DNA from: CAWUKT01 sp963923035
Lineage (GTDB): Bacteria > Bacteroidota > Bacteroidia > J057 > JADKCL01
Assembly (NCBI GenBank): GCA_963923035.1
Contig: CAWUKT010000021.1
Location: 24,364 to 88,363, forward strand
DNA: 64,000 bases
Reading direction: 5' to 3'
The notes under the pieces are model-generated. The model was not told where the DNA came from. It was given only the letters and a program-made list of their open reading frames with translations, and made no database searches. Below, piece by piece: positions 1 to 8,785 of the stretch; within the stretch, counting starts at the first letter, position 1, and each line of letters starts with the position of its first letter. Both the position numbers and the translations under genes were made by a program.

Positions 1-1070
1 TGTCTGAGTCGCTTCGGAATGATGGCCGGGTATGGGTGCCGAAAAAGAAAGGCGATAAACGGGCTCCGACTTCCATTCCGGAGGATGAGCGCGATTATTA
101 CCTGGAGCGTCGGTATCCCGCCTTCGGTAACCTGGTCCCGCGGGACGTGGCGGCCCGGGCGGCGAAAAAGGCCTGCGATGAAGGCTACGGTGTAGGTTCC
201 ACCGGATTGGCGGTGTACCTGGACTTCTCCGATGCCATCGACCGTTTGGGGGAAGATGTCGTCAGTGCCCGCTACGGGAACCTCTTCGAGATGTACGAGA
301 AGATCACGGGTGACAACCCCTACAAGACCCCGATGCGGATTTATCCGGCCGTTCATTATACGATGGGCGGTATCTGGGTCGATTACGAATTGCAAACCAC
401 GGTTCCGGGTCTCTTCGCCGCCGGTGAAGCGAACTTCTCGGACCACGGTGCCAACCGCCTCGGGGCTTCGGCCTTGATGCAGGGACTGGCCGACGGATAT
501 TTTGTCCTGCCCTATACCATTGGTGGCTTCCTCTCGACGCAGATTCGGGAGCCCTTGGTGGACACCAAGCACGATGCCTTCGCGAAAGCGGAGAAGGATG
601 TGAAAGATAACTTTGATCGTCTGATGGCGATTCAGGGCAAGTCCAGTGTGGACGATTTCCACAAGGCACTCGGCAAAGTGATGTGGGACGAATGTGGCAT
701 GAGTCGGAATGGTGCTGGTTTGGACCGGGCCAAGGAAGAAGTCAAGGCCATCCGGGAAGAATTCTGGAACGACGTTCGGATTCCGGGCCGGGCCGATGGC
801 TTCAATCCGGAGCTGGACAAGGCGGGCCGGGTCGCTGATTTCTTGGAACTGGGCGAGCTGATGATTCAGGATGCCCGGGACCGCGAGGAATCGGCCGGTG
901 GTCACTTCCGGGAGGAATACCAGAGCGAAGAAGGGGAAGCCCAGCGTAAAGATGCCGAGTACGCCTACGTGGCGGCTTGGGAACATACGGGCGTTGGCCA
1001 GCCGGCCAACCTGCACAAAGAAGACCTGGTCTTCGAAAATGTTGAACTTAAAACGAGAAGCTATAAATAA
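1..1070 (+). CDS. sdhA: Succinate dehydrogenase/fumarate reductase flavoprotein subunit, C-terminal part (5' end outside window)
   Basis: The reading frame is open from base 3, so the gene enters the window from the left; the internal GTG at 36 is not a start. About 355 C-terminal residues are present of a family usually near 640-670 aa in Bacteroidota. Visible landmarks are LVPRDVAARA (substrate-binding/catalytic Arg region), HYTMGG (catalytic His region), the FAD-contact stretch GANRLGASALMQG and the C-terminal cap helices. The protein carries covalent FAD and oxidises succinate to fumarate in complex II at the cytoplasmic membrane face. sdhB follows 40 bp downstream, the usual order in this phylum, so the two are presumably cotranscribed. 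The membrane anchor gene sdhC would lie upstream, outside the window. Identity is secure from these motifs and from the sdhB neighbour. Confidence 0.96.
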   Translation, partial: SESLRNDGRVWVPKKKGDKRAPTSIPEDERDYYLERRYPAFGNLVPRDVAARAAKKACDEGYGVGSTGLAVYLDFSDAIDRLGEDVVSARYGNLFEMYEKITGDNPYKTPMRIYPAVHYTMGGIWVDYELQTTVPGLFAAGEANFSDHGANRLGASALMQGLADGYFVLPYTIGGFLSTQIREPLVDTKHDAFAKAEKDVKDNFDRLMAIQGKSSVDDFHKALGKVMWDECGMSRNGAGLDRAKEEVKAIREEFWNDVRIPGRADGFNPELDKAGRVADFLELGELMIQDARDREESAGGHFREEYQSEEGEAQRKDAEYAYVAAWEHTGVGQPANLHKEDLVFENVELKTRSYK

Positions 1071-1110
1071 GAATCGTGCTCTTCGGAGTGGGTTTCCAAG
1101 CTAAAATATT

Positions 1111-1863
1111 ATGAAAATTAACCTTAAAGTATGGCGTCAGGATGGTCCCAAGGCGAAAGGCTTCATGGAGGACCACGTCGTCAATGATGTGACCGGTGAA
1201 ATGTCTTTCCTTGAAATGCTGGACGTCCTGAACGAACGGTTGATCAAGGAGGAAAACAAAGAGCCGATTGCATTTGACCACGACTGCCGGGAAGGCATTT
1301 GTGGGATGTGCAGCATGGTGATCAACGGTCGCCCGCATGGGCCAAACCGCATGACCACCACTTGTCAGCTCCACATGCGCTCCTTCAAAGATGGCGATAC
1401 CATCGTGGTAGAGCCCTGGCGGGCCCGCGCATTCCCGGTCATCAAGGACCTTGCGGTCGACCGGGGAGCATTTGACCGCATCATCGAAGCCGGTGGATAC
1501 ATTTCCGTCTCCACAGGTTCCGCAGTCGACGGCAATGCCATTCCGATCGAAAAAGACCTCTCTTCCGAGGCCTTTGATGCGGCCACCTGCATCGGTTGCG
1601 GCGCTTGCGTCGCCGCTTGCCCGAACGCTTCCGCCATGTTGTTTGTCGGCGCCAAGGTTTCCCATTTCTCCATCCTCCCCCAGGGCAAGGTCGAAGCCAC
1701 CCGCCGGGTTCGGAACATGGTTAAGCAAATGGATGCCGAAGGGTTTGGCAACTGCTCCAATATTGGCGCATGCGCGGTAGAATGTCCGGTTGGAATTGAC
1801 CTGAAGTATATCGCGAGAATGAATCGTGACTACTTAAAAGCCAATTTTGCATCCAGAGCCTAA
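1111..1863 (+). CDS. sdhB: Succinate dehydrogenase/fumarate reductase iron-sulfur subunit
   Basis: This 250-aa protein has the three cysteine clusters of the family in order: CREGICGMCSM with a further downstream Cys for the [2Fe-2S] centre (residues about 56-90), CIGCGACVAACP for the [4Fe-4S] centre (about 160-171), and a C-terminal CSNIGACAVECP set for the [3Fe-4S] centre. It passes electrons from the SdhA flavin to menaquinone at the SdhC anchor. Length is normal for Bacteroidota. The ATG at 1111 is the only sensible start and lies 40 bp after the sdhA stop. Confidence 0.97.
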   Translation: MKINLKVWRQDGPKAKGFMEDHVVNDVTGEMSFLEMLDVLNERLIKEENKEPIAFDHDCREGICGMCSMVINGRPHGPNRMTTTCQLHMRSFKDGDTIVVEPWRARAFPVIKDLAVDRGAFDRIIEAGGYISVSTGSAVDGNAIPIEKDLSSEAFDAATCIGCGACVAACPNASAMLFVGAKVSHFSILPQGKVEATRRVRNMVKQMDAEGFGNCSNIGACAVECPVGIDLKYIARMNRDYLKANFASRA

Positions 1864-1887
1864 ACGAAAGTTTAGTACTTTAGGGGA

Positions 1888-2382
1888 ATGAAGAAGTTAC
1901 TTTTATCCCTCGGGCTGCTATTGTTGGTGGGAAGTATTCAGGCACAGGATGCTTCCATCGATTCCCGTAAAGAAGAGGTGCTGTCAATTATCAACGAACA
2001 TTCCCCCATGTTGGAGGAATTTCAATCCAAATTGGCCGAGCACAAGTCACACTTGGAGGAGCGAATCATCGTTCTGAAGTACCACAGAGGCAACAAGGAA
2101 GTCACCGAAGCCTGTTCACTCGTTGTTCAGACGGTGGAGCCTTACTACAACAATGTGGTCCAGGAAGTGCAGGAATACCAGGCTGTCTGGTTCGACCAGA
2201 CCCGGAACATTACTGCGATTTACACCCGTTACGGGGAACTCAAAGAAGCCACTGGTGGCGGTAGCAATGACCTTCAGGGGTTTGTGGACCAGCACCGCCG
2301 TTACCTCGAGCTTCTTGACAATGTGAAAAGCGATTTGATTGGAGTGATCACCGACCTGAGCTCGATCAAGAACTCGATCTGA
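1888..2382 (+). CDS. Small exported helical protein of unknown function
   Basis: The 164-aa product begins with a clear signal peptide (MKK, Leu-rich core, cleavage near IQAQ). The mature part is charged and helix-prone (EEVLSIINEHSPMLEEFQSKL and similar), with no Cys pairs and no recognised domain, so it is probably a periplasmic coiled-coil protein. It starts 24 bp after sdhB and is followed by a strong terminator, so it may be the last gene of the sdh transcript. A functional link to complex II is not shown by the sequence; adjacency is the only hint. Confidence 0.75.
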   Translation: MKKLLLSLGLLLLVGSIQAQDASIDSRKEEVLSIINEHSPMLEEFQSKLAEHKSHLEERIIVLKYHRGNKEVTEACSLVVQTVEPYYNNVVQEVQEYQAVWFDQTRNITAIYTRYGELKEATGGGSNDLQGFVDQHRRYLELLDNVKSDLIGVITDLSSIKNSI

Positions 2383-2401
2383 TCTCCGATCCATCCGATA
2401 T

Positions 2402-2436
2402 AAAAAAGGCTGTCTCCCGCGAGGCAGCCTTTTTTC
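2402..2436. terminator. Bidirectional rho-independent terminator
   Basis: The stem AAGGCTGTCTC / GAGGCAGCCTT (one G-T pair) has a CCGC loop, is preceded by an A-run and followed by a T-run. It can therefore terminate both the rightward sdh transcript and the leftward peroxiredoxin/mdaB transcript, whose last stop codon is at 2452. Confidence 0.9.
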
Positions 2437-2451
2437 ATGGGGGGAGGGCGG

Positions 2452-3036
2452 TTAAAAATGAGCGGCCAAATGGGCTTTGAAACGCTCGATGTCCTGCTCC
2501 ATTTCCGGGTTTTTCATCAGGTCGTGGGCGGAAAAGGTCGGGAGAGGTTCCATGCCCATGAACTTGAAGTTGAGGTGGGTGGGGCGGAACAGATCGTCCA
2601 CGCTCATGCCCTGGAAGAAGGGTTCGTTGGGATCGTCGAAGGCCTCCCGAGGCGCATTGGCGGTGAGAGAAAGCATGTATTGGGTGCCGGTAAGCAGGCC
2701 GCCCATGCCGTAGTTTTCCTTGGGACGTTCCCGACTCCGGCCGTCTCCATTGCACATTTTCCCCATCATCCCCACCGTATACACTTCATCGATGTACTTC
2801 TTGAAACTCCAGGACGTCCCCATCCAATTGATCGGGGATTGGAAGAAAATGATATCCGCCCAGAGGTGCTTCTCGACCTCCTCCTCCACATTGTAGGTTT
2901 CCTGGGTTGCGGTGAATTGGGTGGCGTAGCCCTTTTGAGCGAAGAATTCACGGGCCAGGTCGATGAAGGTTTGGTTGGCGCGGCCCGGCGCAAATTCATA
3001 GTGCTGGTGGCCGTTGATCAGAAATATATTTTTCAT
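2452..3036 (-). CDS. mdaB: MdaB-type NAD(P)H:quinone oxidoreductase (flavodoxin fold)
   Basis: The 194-aa product matches the length of E. coli MdaB (modulator of drug activity B) and its layout: N-terminal IFLINGHQHYEFAPGRAN, FQSPINWMGTSWSFKKYID around the flavin site, and GGLLTGTQYMLS. The family is an FAD-dependent two-electron quinone reductase protecting against oxidative and electrophile stress. Its ATG overlaps the peroxiredoxin TGA (ATGA, 4 bp), implying translational coupling. Together with the divergent LysR gene this forms a small redox-stress module. Confidence 0.9.
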   Translation of the reverse strand: MKNIFLINGHQHYEFAPGRANQTFIDLAREFFAQKGYATQFTATQETYNVEEEVEKHLWADIIFFQSPINWMGTSWSFKKYIDEVYTVGMMGKMCNGDGRSRERPKENYGMGGLLTGTQYMLSLTANAPREAFDDPNEPFFQGMSVDDLFRPTHLNFKFMGMEPLPTFSAHDLMKNPEMEQDIERFKAHLAAHF

Positions 3037-3686
3037 GCGGGTAGTTGTTGGAGGGTGGCAATGAGTTCGTCCGGATCGGGACGGTTGCGGTAATCGGGCT
3101 CAAATTCGATGTAGCGAATGGCACCGGAGGTATCGACCAGGACCCGGGCGGGCATGGGGAGGGACCATTCCTGATCGCCGTGGTACTGCGCAAGGTCGAT
3201 GTTGAATTTATTCAGGTAGAGAGCTTTCAACGGCGCTTGCATGAACCATTTCAGCCCGAATTGCCCGGCGATTTCATTGCTGGGGTCGTGAAGAATAGAA
3301 TAATTAAGGCGCTGGGTCGCAATGATCTTCTTTGAATATTCGGGCAATTCCGGCGAAAGCGCCACGAGTTCGGCTCCGGCTTCCCTGATCTCCGCCGCAT
3401 ATTTCTTGAGGTTCGCGAGGTCGGCATTGCAGTACGGGCACCAGAATCCGCGGTAAAAGGTCAGGACCAAAGGCCCTTTTTGAAGGTACTCTGCGGATGA
3501 AAAGGAATGGCCGGATTCATCCTGGAGGGTAAAGGCAGGGGCTTGTTGGCCCACTTTCAGGACTCCGTCCTGAATGCCCGATTCGGCCAGCGCCTTGGTG
3601 GCGCCGTGCATGATTTTGAGGTCATCGGAAGGCATCCTGCCCTCGATGCGTTGGATCAGTGATTGAAGTCTTTCCTGAAATGTCAT
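3033..3686 (-). CDS. Peroxiredoxin-like (AhpC/TSA family) protein
   Basis: This 217-aa thioredoxin-fold protein has the signature FYRGFWCPYCNADL (residues about 79-92), a CxxC variant of the peroxidatic site found in the AhpC/TSA peroxiredoxin-like group. An N-terminal helical extension of about 40 residues precedes the thioredoxin fold. No signal peptide is seen, so it should be cytoplasmic and reduce peroxides. It is the first gene of a two-gene operon with mdaB (4-bp overlap) and is divergent from a LysR regulator across a 117-bp intergenic region with two inverted repeats. Confidence 0.9.
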   Translation of the reverse strand: MTFQERLQSLIQRIEGRMPSDDLKIMHGATKALAESGIQDGVLKVGQQAPAFTLQDESGHSFSSAEYLQKGPLVLTFYRGFWCPYCNADLANLKKYAAEIREAGAELVALSPELPEYSKKIIATQRLNYSILHDPSNEIAGQFGLKWFMQAPLKALYLNKFNIDLAQYHGDQEWSLPMPARVLVDTSGAIRYIEFEPDYRNRPDPDELIATLQQLPA

Positions 3687-3722
3687 AACCGGATATGTCG
3701 ATTAATCAGTTGTGTAGTATTT

Positions 3723-3744
3723 ATTTTGTCGATACAAAATAATT
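3723..3744. promoter_or_regulatory. Inverted-repeat operator 1 (LysR-type)
   Basis: A perfect 9-bp inverted repeat, TTATTTTGT / ACAAAATAA, separated by CGAT, lies 37 bp upstream of the peroxiredoxin start. It has the same geometry (9-4-9) as a second repeat next to the lysR start. Confidence 0.7.
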
Positions 3745-3770
3745 GACAATCTTGGTATCAGAGAAACAGA

Positions 3771-3792
3771 TTGTTTCGATAGAATCAATCGA
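3771..3792. promoter_or_regulatory. Inverted-repeat operator 2 (LysR-type)
   Basis: GATTGTTTC - GATA - GAATCAATC: 9-bp arms with one mismatch and a 4-bp spacer, 12 bp upstream of the lysR ATG. Centres of the two operators are 48 bp apart. The position suggests autoregulation. Confidence 0.6.
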
Positions 3793-3803
3793 TAAAAGCG
3801 ATT

Positions 3804-4646
3804 ATGAACTTGCAGTTTGTTCGTTATTTCCTCACCCTCTCCCAGACCAAAAACTTTAGTCGGGCGGCGGAGAAAATGAATGTGGTCCAGTCGACTTTTT
3901 CGGCGGGCATCAAGAAATTGGAGGAGCAATTGGATGTCCAATTGTTCTACCGGGACAAACGCAATGTACGCCTGACCCCGGAGGGCGAGCAGTTGTTGGG
4001 CATGGCCAAAGACCTGATGGACGCCTGGAACCGAATTGAGATCACCTTCAACCACCTCGAAAACAAGGAGTTGACGGTCGGTTTGCTGAAAAATATCCTG
4101 ATGGAAGCCGTGATCCCCAAGTTCAATCGTTTCAAAGCCCAATTTCCCCAGTACAGCATCCGGATCAGGGAGGGAGATGCGGGAGAATTGAAGACGCAAC
4201 TGAAAACGGGGGAGCTGGATTGCGCGATTGTGAAGGAAGACAGCATGGGAGATCCGGCCCTGAGCTACCATTTTTTGTACGAAGAACGGCTCATGCTGAC
4301 GCTCCCCCCCAACCATGCCCTGGCCAAGCGCAGCAAAATCTCCGTTCGCGAACTGGCCGGGTTGCCCTTTATCCAGCGCTCCTCCTGCACCCTCTACGAC
4401 GAGGTGTACAGCCGATTGGAGACGGAGGGAATCGCCATTGAGCCGGTTTTCGCGTCGGACAATGATGAAGTCGTGAAAGGATTGGTTTCATCCGGAGTCG
4501 GCGTGGCCCTCATGAGCAAGCCCCAAAGAGAGGACGGCCAATTGGTGCACATCCCGTTTCAGGACGCCGAATTCGTCAGCAATATTGTGGTCTGCTGGAA
4601 CAAAGAGAATCAGAAGAGGGGCCTGGAGAGCTTTCTCAGGCTTTGA
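3804..4646 (+). CDS. LysR-family transcriptional regulator
   Basis: This 280-aa protein has the N-terminal LysR winged helix (FVRYFLTLSQTKNFSRAAEK, then QSTFSAGIKKLEEQL and RLTPEGEQLL) and a C-terminal periplasmic-binding-like effector domain. It is transcribed divergently from the peroxiredoxin/mdaB operon, the usual arrangement for a LysR activator and its target. The protein is somewhat short (family usually 290-330). Cysteines are present (in LDCAIVK, SSCTLYDE and VVCWNK) but do not reproduce the OxyR Cys pair spacing, so redox sensing is only a possibility. Confidence 0.92.
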   Translation: MNLQFVRYFLTLSQTKNFSRAAEKMNVVQSTFSAGIKKLEEQLDVQLFYRDKRNVRLTPEGEQLLGMAKDLMDAWNRIEITFNHLENKELTVGLLKNILMEAVIPKFNRFKAQFPQYSIRIREGDAGELKTQLKTGELDCAIVKEDSMGDPALSYHFLYEERLMLTLPPNHALAKRSKISVRELAGLPFIQRSSCTLYDEVYSRLETEGIAIEPVFASDNDEVVKGLVSSGVGVALMSKPQREDGQLVHIPFQDAEFVSNIVVCWNKENQKRGLESFLRL

Positions 4647-4664
4647 GGGGAGGAGAATAAAGGG

Positions 4665-5981
4665 TCAAAAGTCCAGGTCGCGGGCGTAAATGGTCTGTTC
4701 CCAGAGCTGTTTGCCGTTCTGGTCAAAGCTGCGGAAGGTACAGCTCCGATCATCGGAGCTGCCCCCAATTGTGACCGAGCCGAAGTTCCGCTCGGTGATC
4801 AAGGTGCCGGAGACCCGCTGCGGATTCCCGAATTCGGGATCGTCGGACTTGCCGACCTTCTTGCGGACCGGACTCATCAACGGTGAATTCGTGAATTCAT
4901 AAATTGGATAGAGGTCGTCGCGGTCGGTCCGCAACAGCTCCGTGAAGTGGCGGTCGCCACTCATCATGACCACGCCCGTGATTTTCTCGTCCCGGAGAAA
5001 GCCCATCAGCTCTTCGTACTGGGGATACTGCGCCAGGCATTCGTGGTCGCTGGCCAGGTTGGTGACCTGGCTGCCGTTCACAATGAACTTGAATGTGGCT
5101 TCTGAATCTTTCAGCTTTTCCTTGAGCCATTCCATCTGGGCATCGCCCAGCATGGTCTGAAATCCCTCCGCGACGCGGTGGTAGCGGCCATCCAACAAGA
5201 AAAACTCGCTGTCCTGGTAGCGGAAATGGCTGAAAACGCCTTTGGTGTCAGCAGTTCCGAAGTCGGGATTGGGCCAGAAGGATTGGAAGTTGGCGAGGGT
5301 GGCATCGCGGTTGTCGAAGGCGCCGTCCGAGTTGTCGGGACCATAATCGTGGTCGTCCCAGGTGGCGTAATTGGGGCGGGTACGGAGAAAATCGTTGATC
5401 GCCGGCTCCGTCCGGACTTTTGTGAACTTTTTCTGCATCCGATCTGCCTTTTCCCATTCCCCCAACAACAGATACACATTGTCCCCCAACCACAGCATGA
5501 AATCGGTATCGGTTTGGGCGAGGCTGCGGAAGATTTTCGTTTTGTCCCGCCACAGCAGCTTCCATCCCCCCGTCACCAGCAGCGCACAGGATCCCACCGA
5601 AAAGGAATATTCGTCTTTGCTGCCTTCCTGAAACGTGGAAAATTCGTAGCGTTCGGCCATTTCCTCTCCATCCAATGCCACCGACACCTGATAGGAGGTC
5701 GCCGGTTTCAGGCGATCGAACTCTACGGTAATGGGCGCGTGGTCCTTCCAAAAACTGACCGCCGAAACATCGATGCTTTTGGCCTTGACGACCTTGTCCC
5801 CCTCCATCAGTTTGAGGCGGACCTGATCGGTATTTTGGGTCATCAACCAGAGCTTGAAACTGGAGGAAGTGGTATGGCCTTGAATGGGGGCAGAAGTCAA
5901 TTGCTGACTGAAGGAAGTCGAGTGGCCGAGGAAGAGGAAAAATGAGGCCGCGATGAACAGGCGAAATGCAGGGTTATTCAT
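4665..5981 (-). CDS. PhoD-like alkaline phosphatase, exported
   Basis: The start is placed at 5981 because the signal peptide (MNNPAFRLFIAASFFLFLG...SFSQQ) begins there; the longer open frame upstream overlaps the preceding gene. The 438-aa product has an N-terminal beta domain and the PhoD metallophosphatase motifs LGDNVYLLL, ATWDDHDYGPDNSD, VNGSQV and MSGDRHFTE. Such enzymes hydrolyse phosphate mono- or diesters outside the cytoplasm using Ca/Fe. It overlaps the upstream DUF6787-like gene by 8 bp and is the last gene of a four-gene minus-strand operon. Confidence 0.9.
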   Translation of the reverse strand: MNNPAFRLFIAASFFLFLGHSTSFSQQLTSAPIQGHTTSSSFKLWLMTQNTDQVRLKLMEGDKVVKAKSIDVSAVSFWKDHAPITVEFDRLKPATSYQVSVALDGEEMAERYEFSTFQEGSKDEYSFSVGSCALLVTGGWKLLWRDKTKIFRSLAQTDTDFMLWLGDNVYLLLGEWEKADRMQKKFTKVRTEPAINDFLRTRPNYATWDDHDYGPDNSDGAFDNRDATLANFQSFWPNPDFGTADTKGVFSHFRYQDSEFFLLDGRYHRVAEGFQTMLGDAQMEWLKEKLKDSEATFKFIVNGSQVTNLASDHECLAQYPQYEELMGFLRDEKITGVVMMSGDRHFTELLRTDRDDLYPIYEFTNSPLMSPVRKKVGKSDDPEFGNPQRVSGTLITERNFGSVTIGGSSDDRSCTFRSFDQNGKQLWEQTIYARDLDF

Positions 5982-6276
5982 TGTTTTCGGGTGGTATGTC
6001 CTGTTTAGCTTTCCCCCCAAATATCCTGCGCCACGTTTTCTTTTGCTTTTCCCGAAAGTAAGTAAATTTTCCAAAGATGAACCCAAAGCAGAGGAGCAGG
6101 ACATTGTAGACGGGCAATAGGACCACCAATCCGACCCACCACACCCAGCTGTATTTATCGTAGCCAAGGAGTTCGGTGAAGTAATTGTCGATGCGGGCAA
6201 CGGTGGTTCCCGTGCAGGCAAATACCACCAGCACGAGGGTCCAATGAATCACTTTGTTGTCCCGCCAATCGCTCAT
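5974..6276 (-). CDS. Small two-TM membrane protein, DUF6787-like
   Basis: The 100-aa product starting at MSDWRDNKVIHW has two hydrophobic segments (about 10-27 and 48-70) and ends in a basic tail. The pattern LVLVVFACTGTT...GFIFGKFTYFREKQKK is what I associate with the Bacteroidota DUF6787 family; no function is known to me. Its ATG overlaps the zinc-ribbon gene stop (ATGA) and its end overlaps the phosphatase start by 8 bp, so it is translationally coupled on both sides. Confidence 0.75.
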   Translation of the reverse strand: MSDWRDNKVIHWTLVLVVFACTGTTVARIDNYFTELLGYDKYSWVWWVGLVVLLPVYNVLLLCFGFIFGKFTYFREKQKKTWRRIFGGKAKQDIPPENNE

Positions 6277-6806
6277 TCCGGGAGTTGTTGGTAGGCGCGG
6301 GTATAATCCCGGCGGGCTTTGAGGACAATGGCTCCCCAAGCGAGTACCGGGAGGCCCATGAGGGCGGTGATCATGATCGGCCAACCCATGAGCAGGGGTA
6401 CGAGGGGGAAGAGCACCAGGACGACCATGAAAATGAGGTTGGCGTTGTAGGTGCGTTTCAGGAGGGCCACTTTGTAAGGCTGCAATTCACCGCGGATCGC
6501 GGTGATATAGGCCTCCATGCCCGGGATATGGTGGTAGGTATCCAACCCCTTGAGGCATTTGTACGCCGTATCCATCGGGCCGTAAGGACTGCCCTTCTTG
6601 GGAGGATTCTTGACCTGTCGAATGGCTTCTTCCACCGCTTCCACCTCGACATGGGCCATCATCATGGTCTCGGGCGTCACCCCGGGATGGAGCTCAGCCC
6701 CACATTTCTGACAATCGGTCCGAAGGCTGTCCTGAAGGGCATTGCATTCGGGGCACCTCATTTCCAGCAGCTTCCGGTTCTTTTTCTTTCCTTTGTTCCT
6801 TCCCAT
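6273..6806 (-). CDS. Zinc-ribbon membrane protein of unknown function
   Basis: The 177-aa product has a basic N-terminus, a zinc ribbon CPECN-x12-CQKCG (about residues 18-38), a cytoplasmic helical part and two adjacent transmembrane segments (about 128-165). A ribbon plus hairpin anchor suggests a membrane-attached adaptor, but no specific family is recognised. It lies 18 bp downstream of the DUF885 gene and overlaps the next gene by 4 bp. Confidence 0.75.
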   Translation of the reverse strand: MGRNKGKKKNRKLLEMRCPECNALQDSLRTDCQKCGAELHPGVTPETMMMAHVEVEAVEEAIRQVKNPPKKGSPYGPMDTAYKCLKGLDTYHHIPGMEAYITAIRGELQPYKVALLKRTYNANLIFMVVLVLFPLVPLLMGWPIMITALMGLPVLAWGAIVLKARRDYTRAYQQLPE

Positions 6807-6824
6807 GGAGTCTATTGCAAGGGG

Positions 6825-8672
6825 TTATGAGTCCTGCGCTTGATCAGCATTCAGTTGCCCGTCGACGTAGCTTTGGACAAGCTGTTCCAACAAAGTTAAG
6901 GGAACCGCACCATTGGCAAGGATGACTTCGTGAAATTCCTTGATATTTTCCTGGCCCCAGGCATCCCCGATCTGGTTGCGCGCCTCGGCGCGCAGTTCCT
7001 CGATTTTCAGCATCCCGATTTTATAGGCCGTGGCCTGTCCGGGCATGACGATATACCGTTCGATGGCCTTGACGATGTCGCCTTCGGGATTGGGCGTATT
7101 GTCGCGGAGGTACTGAATGGCCTTCTCGCGGGGCCATTGCTTCGAGTGGATGCCGGTATCGACCACCAAGCGGCAGGCCCGCCAGAGTTCCATGGCCAGC
7201 CGCCCAAAGTCGGCGTAGGGATCTTCGTAGAAGCCCATTTCCTTGGCCAATTTCTCGGAATAGAGCGCCCAACCTTCGACGTAGGAGGTATAGTGGGTGT
7301 ACTTGCGGAAATCGGGCAGGCCCTGGAGCTCAATGGCGCGGGAAAGTTGCATGTGGTGGCCGGGGATCGCTTCGTGAAATGCCAGCGCCTCCATCTGGTA
7401 GGTGGGCATATTGGCCATGTCGTAGAGGTTGGCGTAGTAAATGCCGGGGCGCGATCCGTCGGGAGCGGGACGGTTGTAAAAGGCCTTGCCCGCGGATTTC
7501 TCGCGGTAGGGTTCGACGCGTTTAACTGTGAGTTCGGCTTCGGGGAGGTTGAGGAAAAAGTCAGGGAGCTTCTCGCGCATCTGGTCAATCGCCAAGGTGA
7601 CTTTGGTGAGGTATTCGTCACGGCCTTCCGGAGTATTGGGGAGGTAGAACTGGGGATCGGTGCGCATGAAGGCAAAAAAGTCCTGCAAACTGCCCTCGAA
7701 GGCGACTTTCTGCATGATCTCTTGCATCTCTCCGTGGATGCGCTTCACCTCCTCCAATCCCAAATCGTGGATTTGGTCGGCGGTCATGTCGGTCGTCGTG
7801 ATCTTTTCCAACCGGTACTGGTAGTAACCAGCCCCGTCGGGAAATTTCCAGGCCCCGTCTTCGGTGGTGGCCCCGGTTTCCAACTCTTCCAGACAGGCGA
7901 TTAGGTGGCCATAGGCCCATCCCACCGAATCCGCAATGGCGGTTTTCCCCGCTTCCAACAACCGCTCTTTTTCTTCCTCCTCGGCCTCCAATTCACTGAT
8001 CTTGTCCATGAAATCCTGCCACAAAATGGAATTTCCCTCGCCCTCGAAGGGAGCGCCCGCGATCACATTGCGGCTGTCCGCGAGGACATAGGGAAACACA
8101 AATTGGGGAGGGACAATGCCTTTTTCCTGGCGCACTTCAATCTTGGCGACCACCTGGCGCATCACTTGAGCCACGCCCTGTAAGCGCTGGACGTAGGCCT
8201 CGGCGTCGAGGACATTTTCCACGCGGTGGACGTTGATGAGGAAGGAGGGAAGCTCGGCCTGAATGCCGTGCATCTGCTCCACGGGATAGCTGTGGTAGAC
8301 GTAGGGGCGGCTCTTTTTGAGCATTTCGACCTTGTAGCGGAAGAGCTCGAAGCTGATTTGGGCCTGCTCGTCCAGCTGGTCCAACTCAAATTCGGATTCC
8401 ATCCAATCGAGTTCCGCGCTGCGGATGTCGATCTCGGAGAGGGTTGCGGCGTCGGAATAATCGTTCCATTCGCCGTAGCGGTCCCGGCGGCCGAGGGAAC
8501 TGGCCCACTCTGGTTCCCGGAGAATGGCCCCTTCGGTGATCGAATCCAGCGCGGCGTTGAAGCGCTCGGTCTGATCGGCGGCGGCCGGGTCGGGCGCTGA
8601 TCCTGAGGAGGAATCCGCGCAAGCGGTCAGTAGACAAAGGGCGGGAAGGATAATCCAGAGGAGAGTTTTCAT
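6825..8672 (-). CDS. DUF885-family zinc metallopeptidase lipoprotein
   Basis: This 615-aa protein begins with a lipoprotein signal (MKTLLWIILPALCLLTAC, lipobox LTAC), so it should be membrane-anchored in the periplasm or at the outer membrane. The family's zinc motif is present in ALAFHEAIPGHHMQLS (HExxPGHH, about residue 437), followed by the downstream SYVEGWALYSEKLA helix carrying the third ligand Glu. DUF885 proteins are gluzincin-like peptidases of uncertain substrate. It heads the operon running to the PhoD-like gene, with a clear -7 box 20 bp upstream. Confidence 0.88.
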   Translation of the reverse strand: MKTLLWIILPALCLLTACADSSSGSAPDPAAADQTERFNAALDSITEGAILREPEWASSLGRRDRYGEWNDYSDAATLSEIDIRSAELDWMESEFELDQLDEQAQISFELFRYKVEMLKKSRPYVYHSYPVEQMHGIQAELPSFLINVHRVENVLDAEAYVQRLQGVAQVMRQVVAKIEVRQEKGIVPPQFVFPYVLADSRNVIAGAPFEGEGNSILWQDFMDKISELEAEEEEKERLLEAGKTAIADSVGWAYGHLIACLEELETGATTEDGAWKFPDGAGYYQYRLEKITTTDMTADQIHDLGLEEVKRIHGEMQEIMQKVAFEGSLQDFFAFMRTDPQFYLPNTPEGRDEYLTKVTLAIDQMREKLPDFFLNLPEAELTVKRVEPYREKSAGKAFYNRPAPDGSRPGIYYANLYDMANMPTYQMEALAFHEAIPGHHMQLSRAIELQGLPDFRKYTHYTSYVEGWALYSEKLAKEMGFYEDPYADFGRLAMELWRACRLVVDTGIHSKQWPREKAIQYLRDNTPNPEGDIVKAIERYIVMPGQATAYKIGMLKIEELRAEARNQIGDAWGQENIKEFHEVILANGAVPLTLLEQLVQSYVDGQLNADQAQDS

Positions 8673-8692
8673 ACCTAATTGATGTCGGGGCT

Positions 8693-8700
8693 CAAAAATA
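8693..8700 (-). promoter_or_regulatory. Bacteroidota -7 promoter box for the DUF885 operon
   Basis: On the minus strand this reads TATTTTTG, an exact TAnnTTTG match, ending 20 bp before the DUF885 ATG. No convincing -33 TTTG is seen at the usual distance. Confidence 0.55.
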
Positions 8701-8785
8701 GGTAACTCCCGGCCAGAAGAGAAGTTTTATGTGGAAGAGTCGCGGAAGGGCAATTTCAGGACGGTTCCCCCTGCCTTTTCCCCTC

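Noticed and set aside
4665..6221. Long form of the PhoD-like protein beginning upstream of 5981
   Set aside because: The extra about 80 codons overlap the DUF6787-like gene, and the signal peptide begins at 5981.
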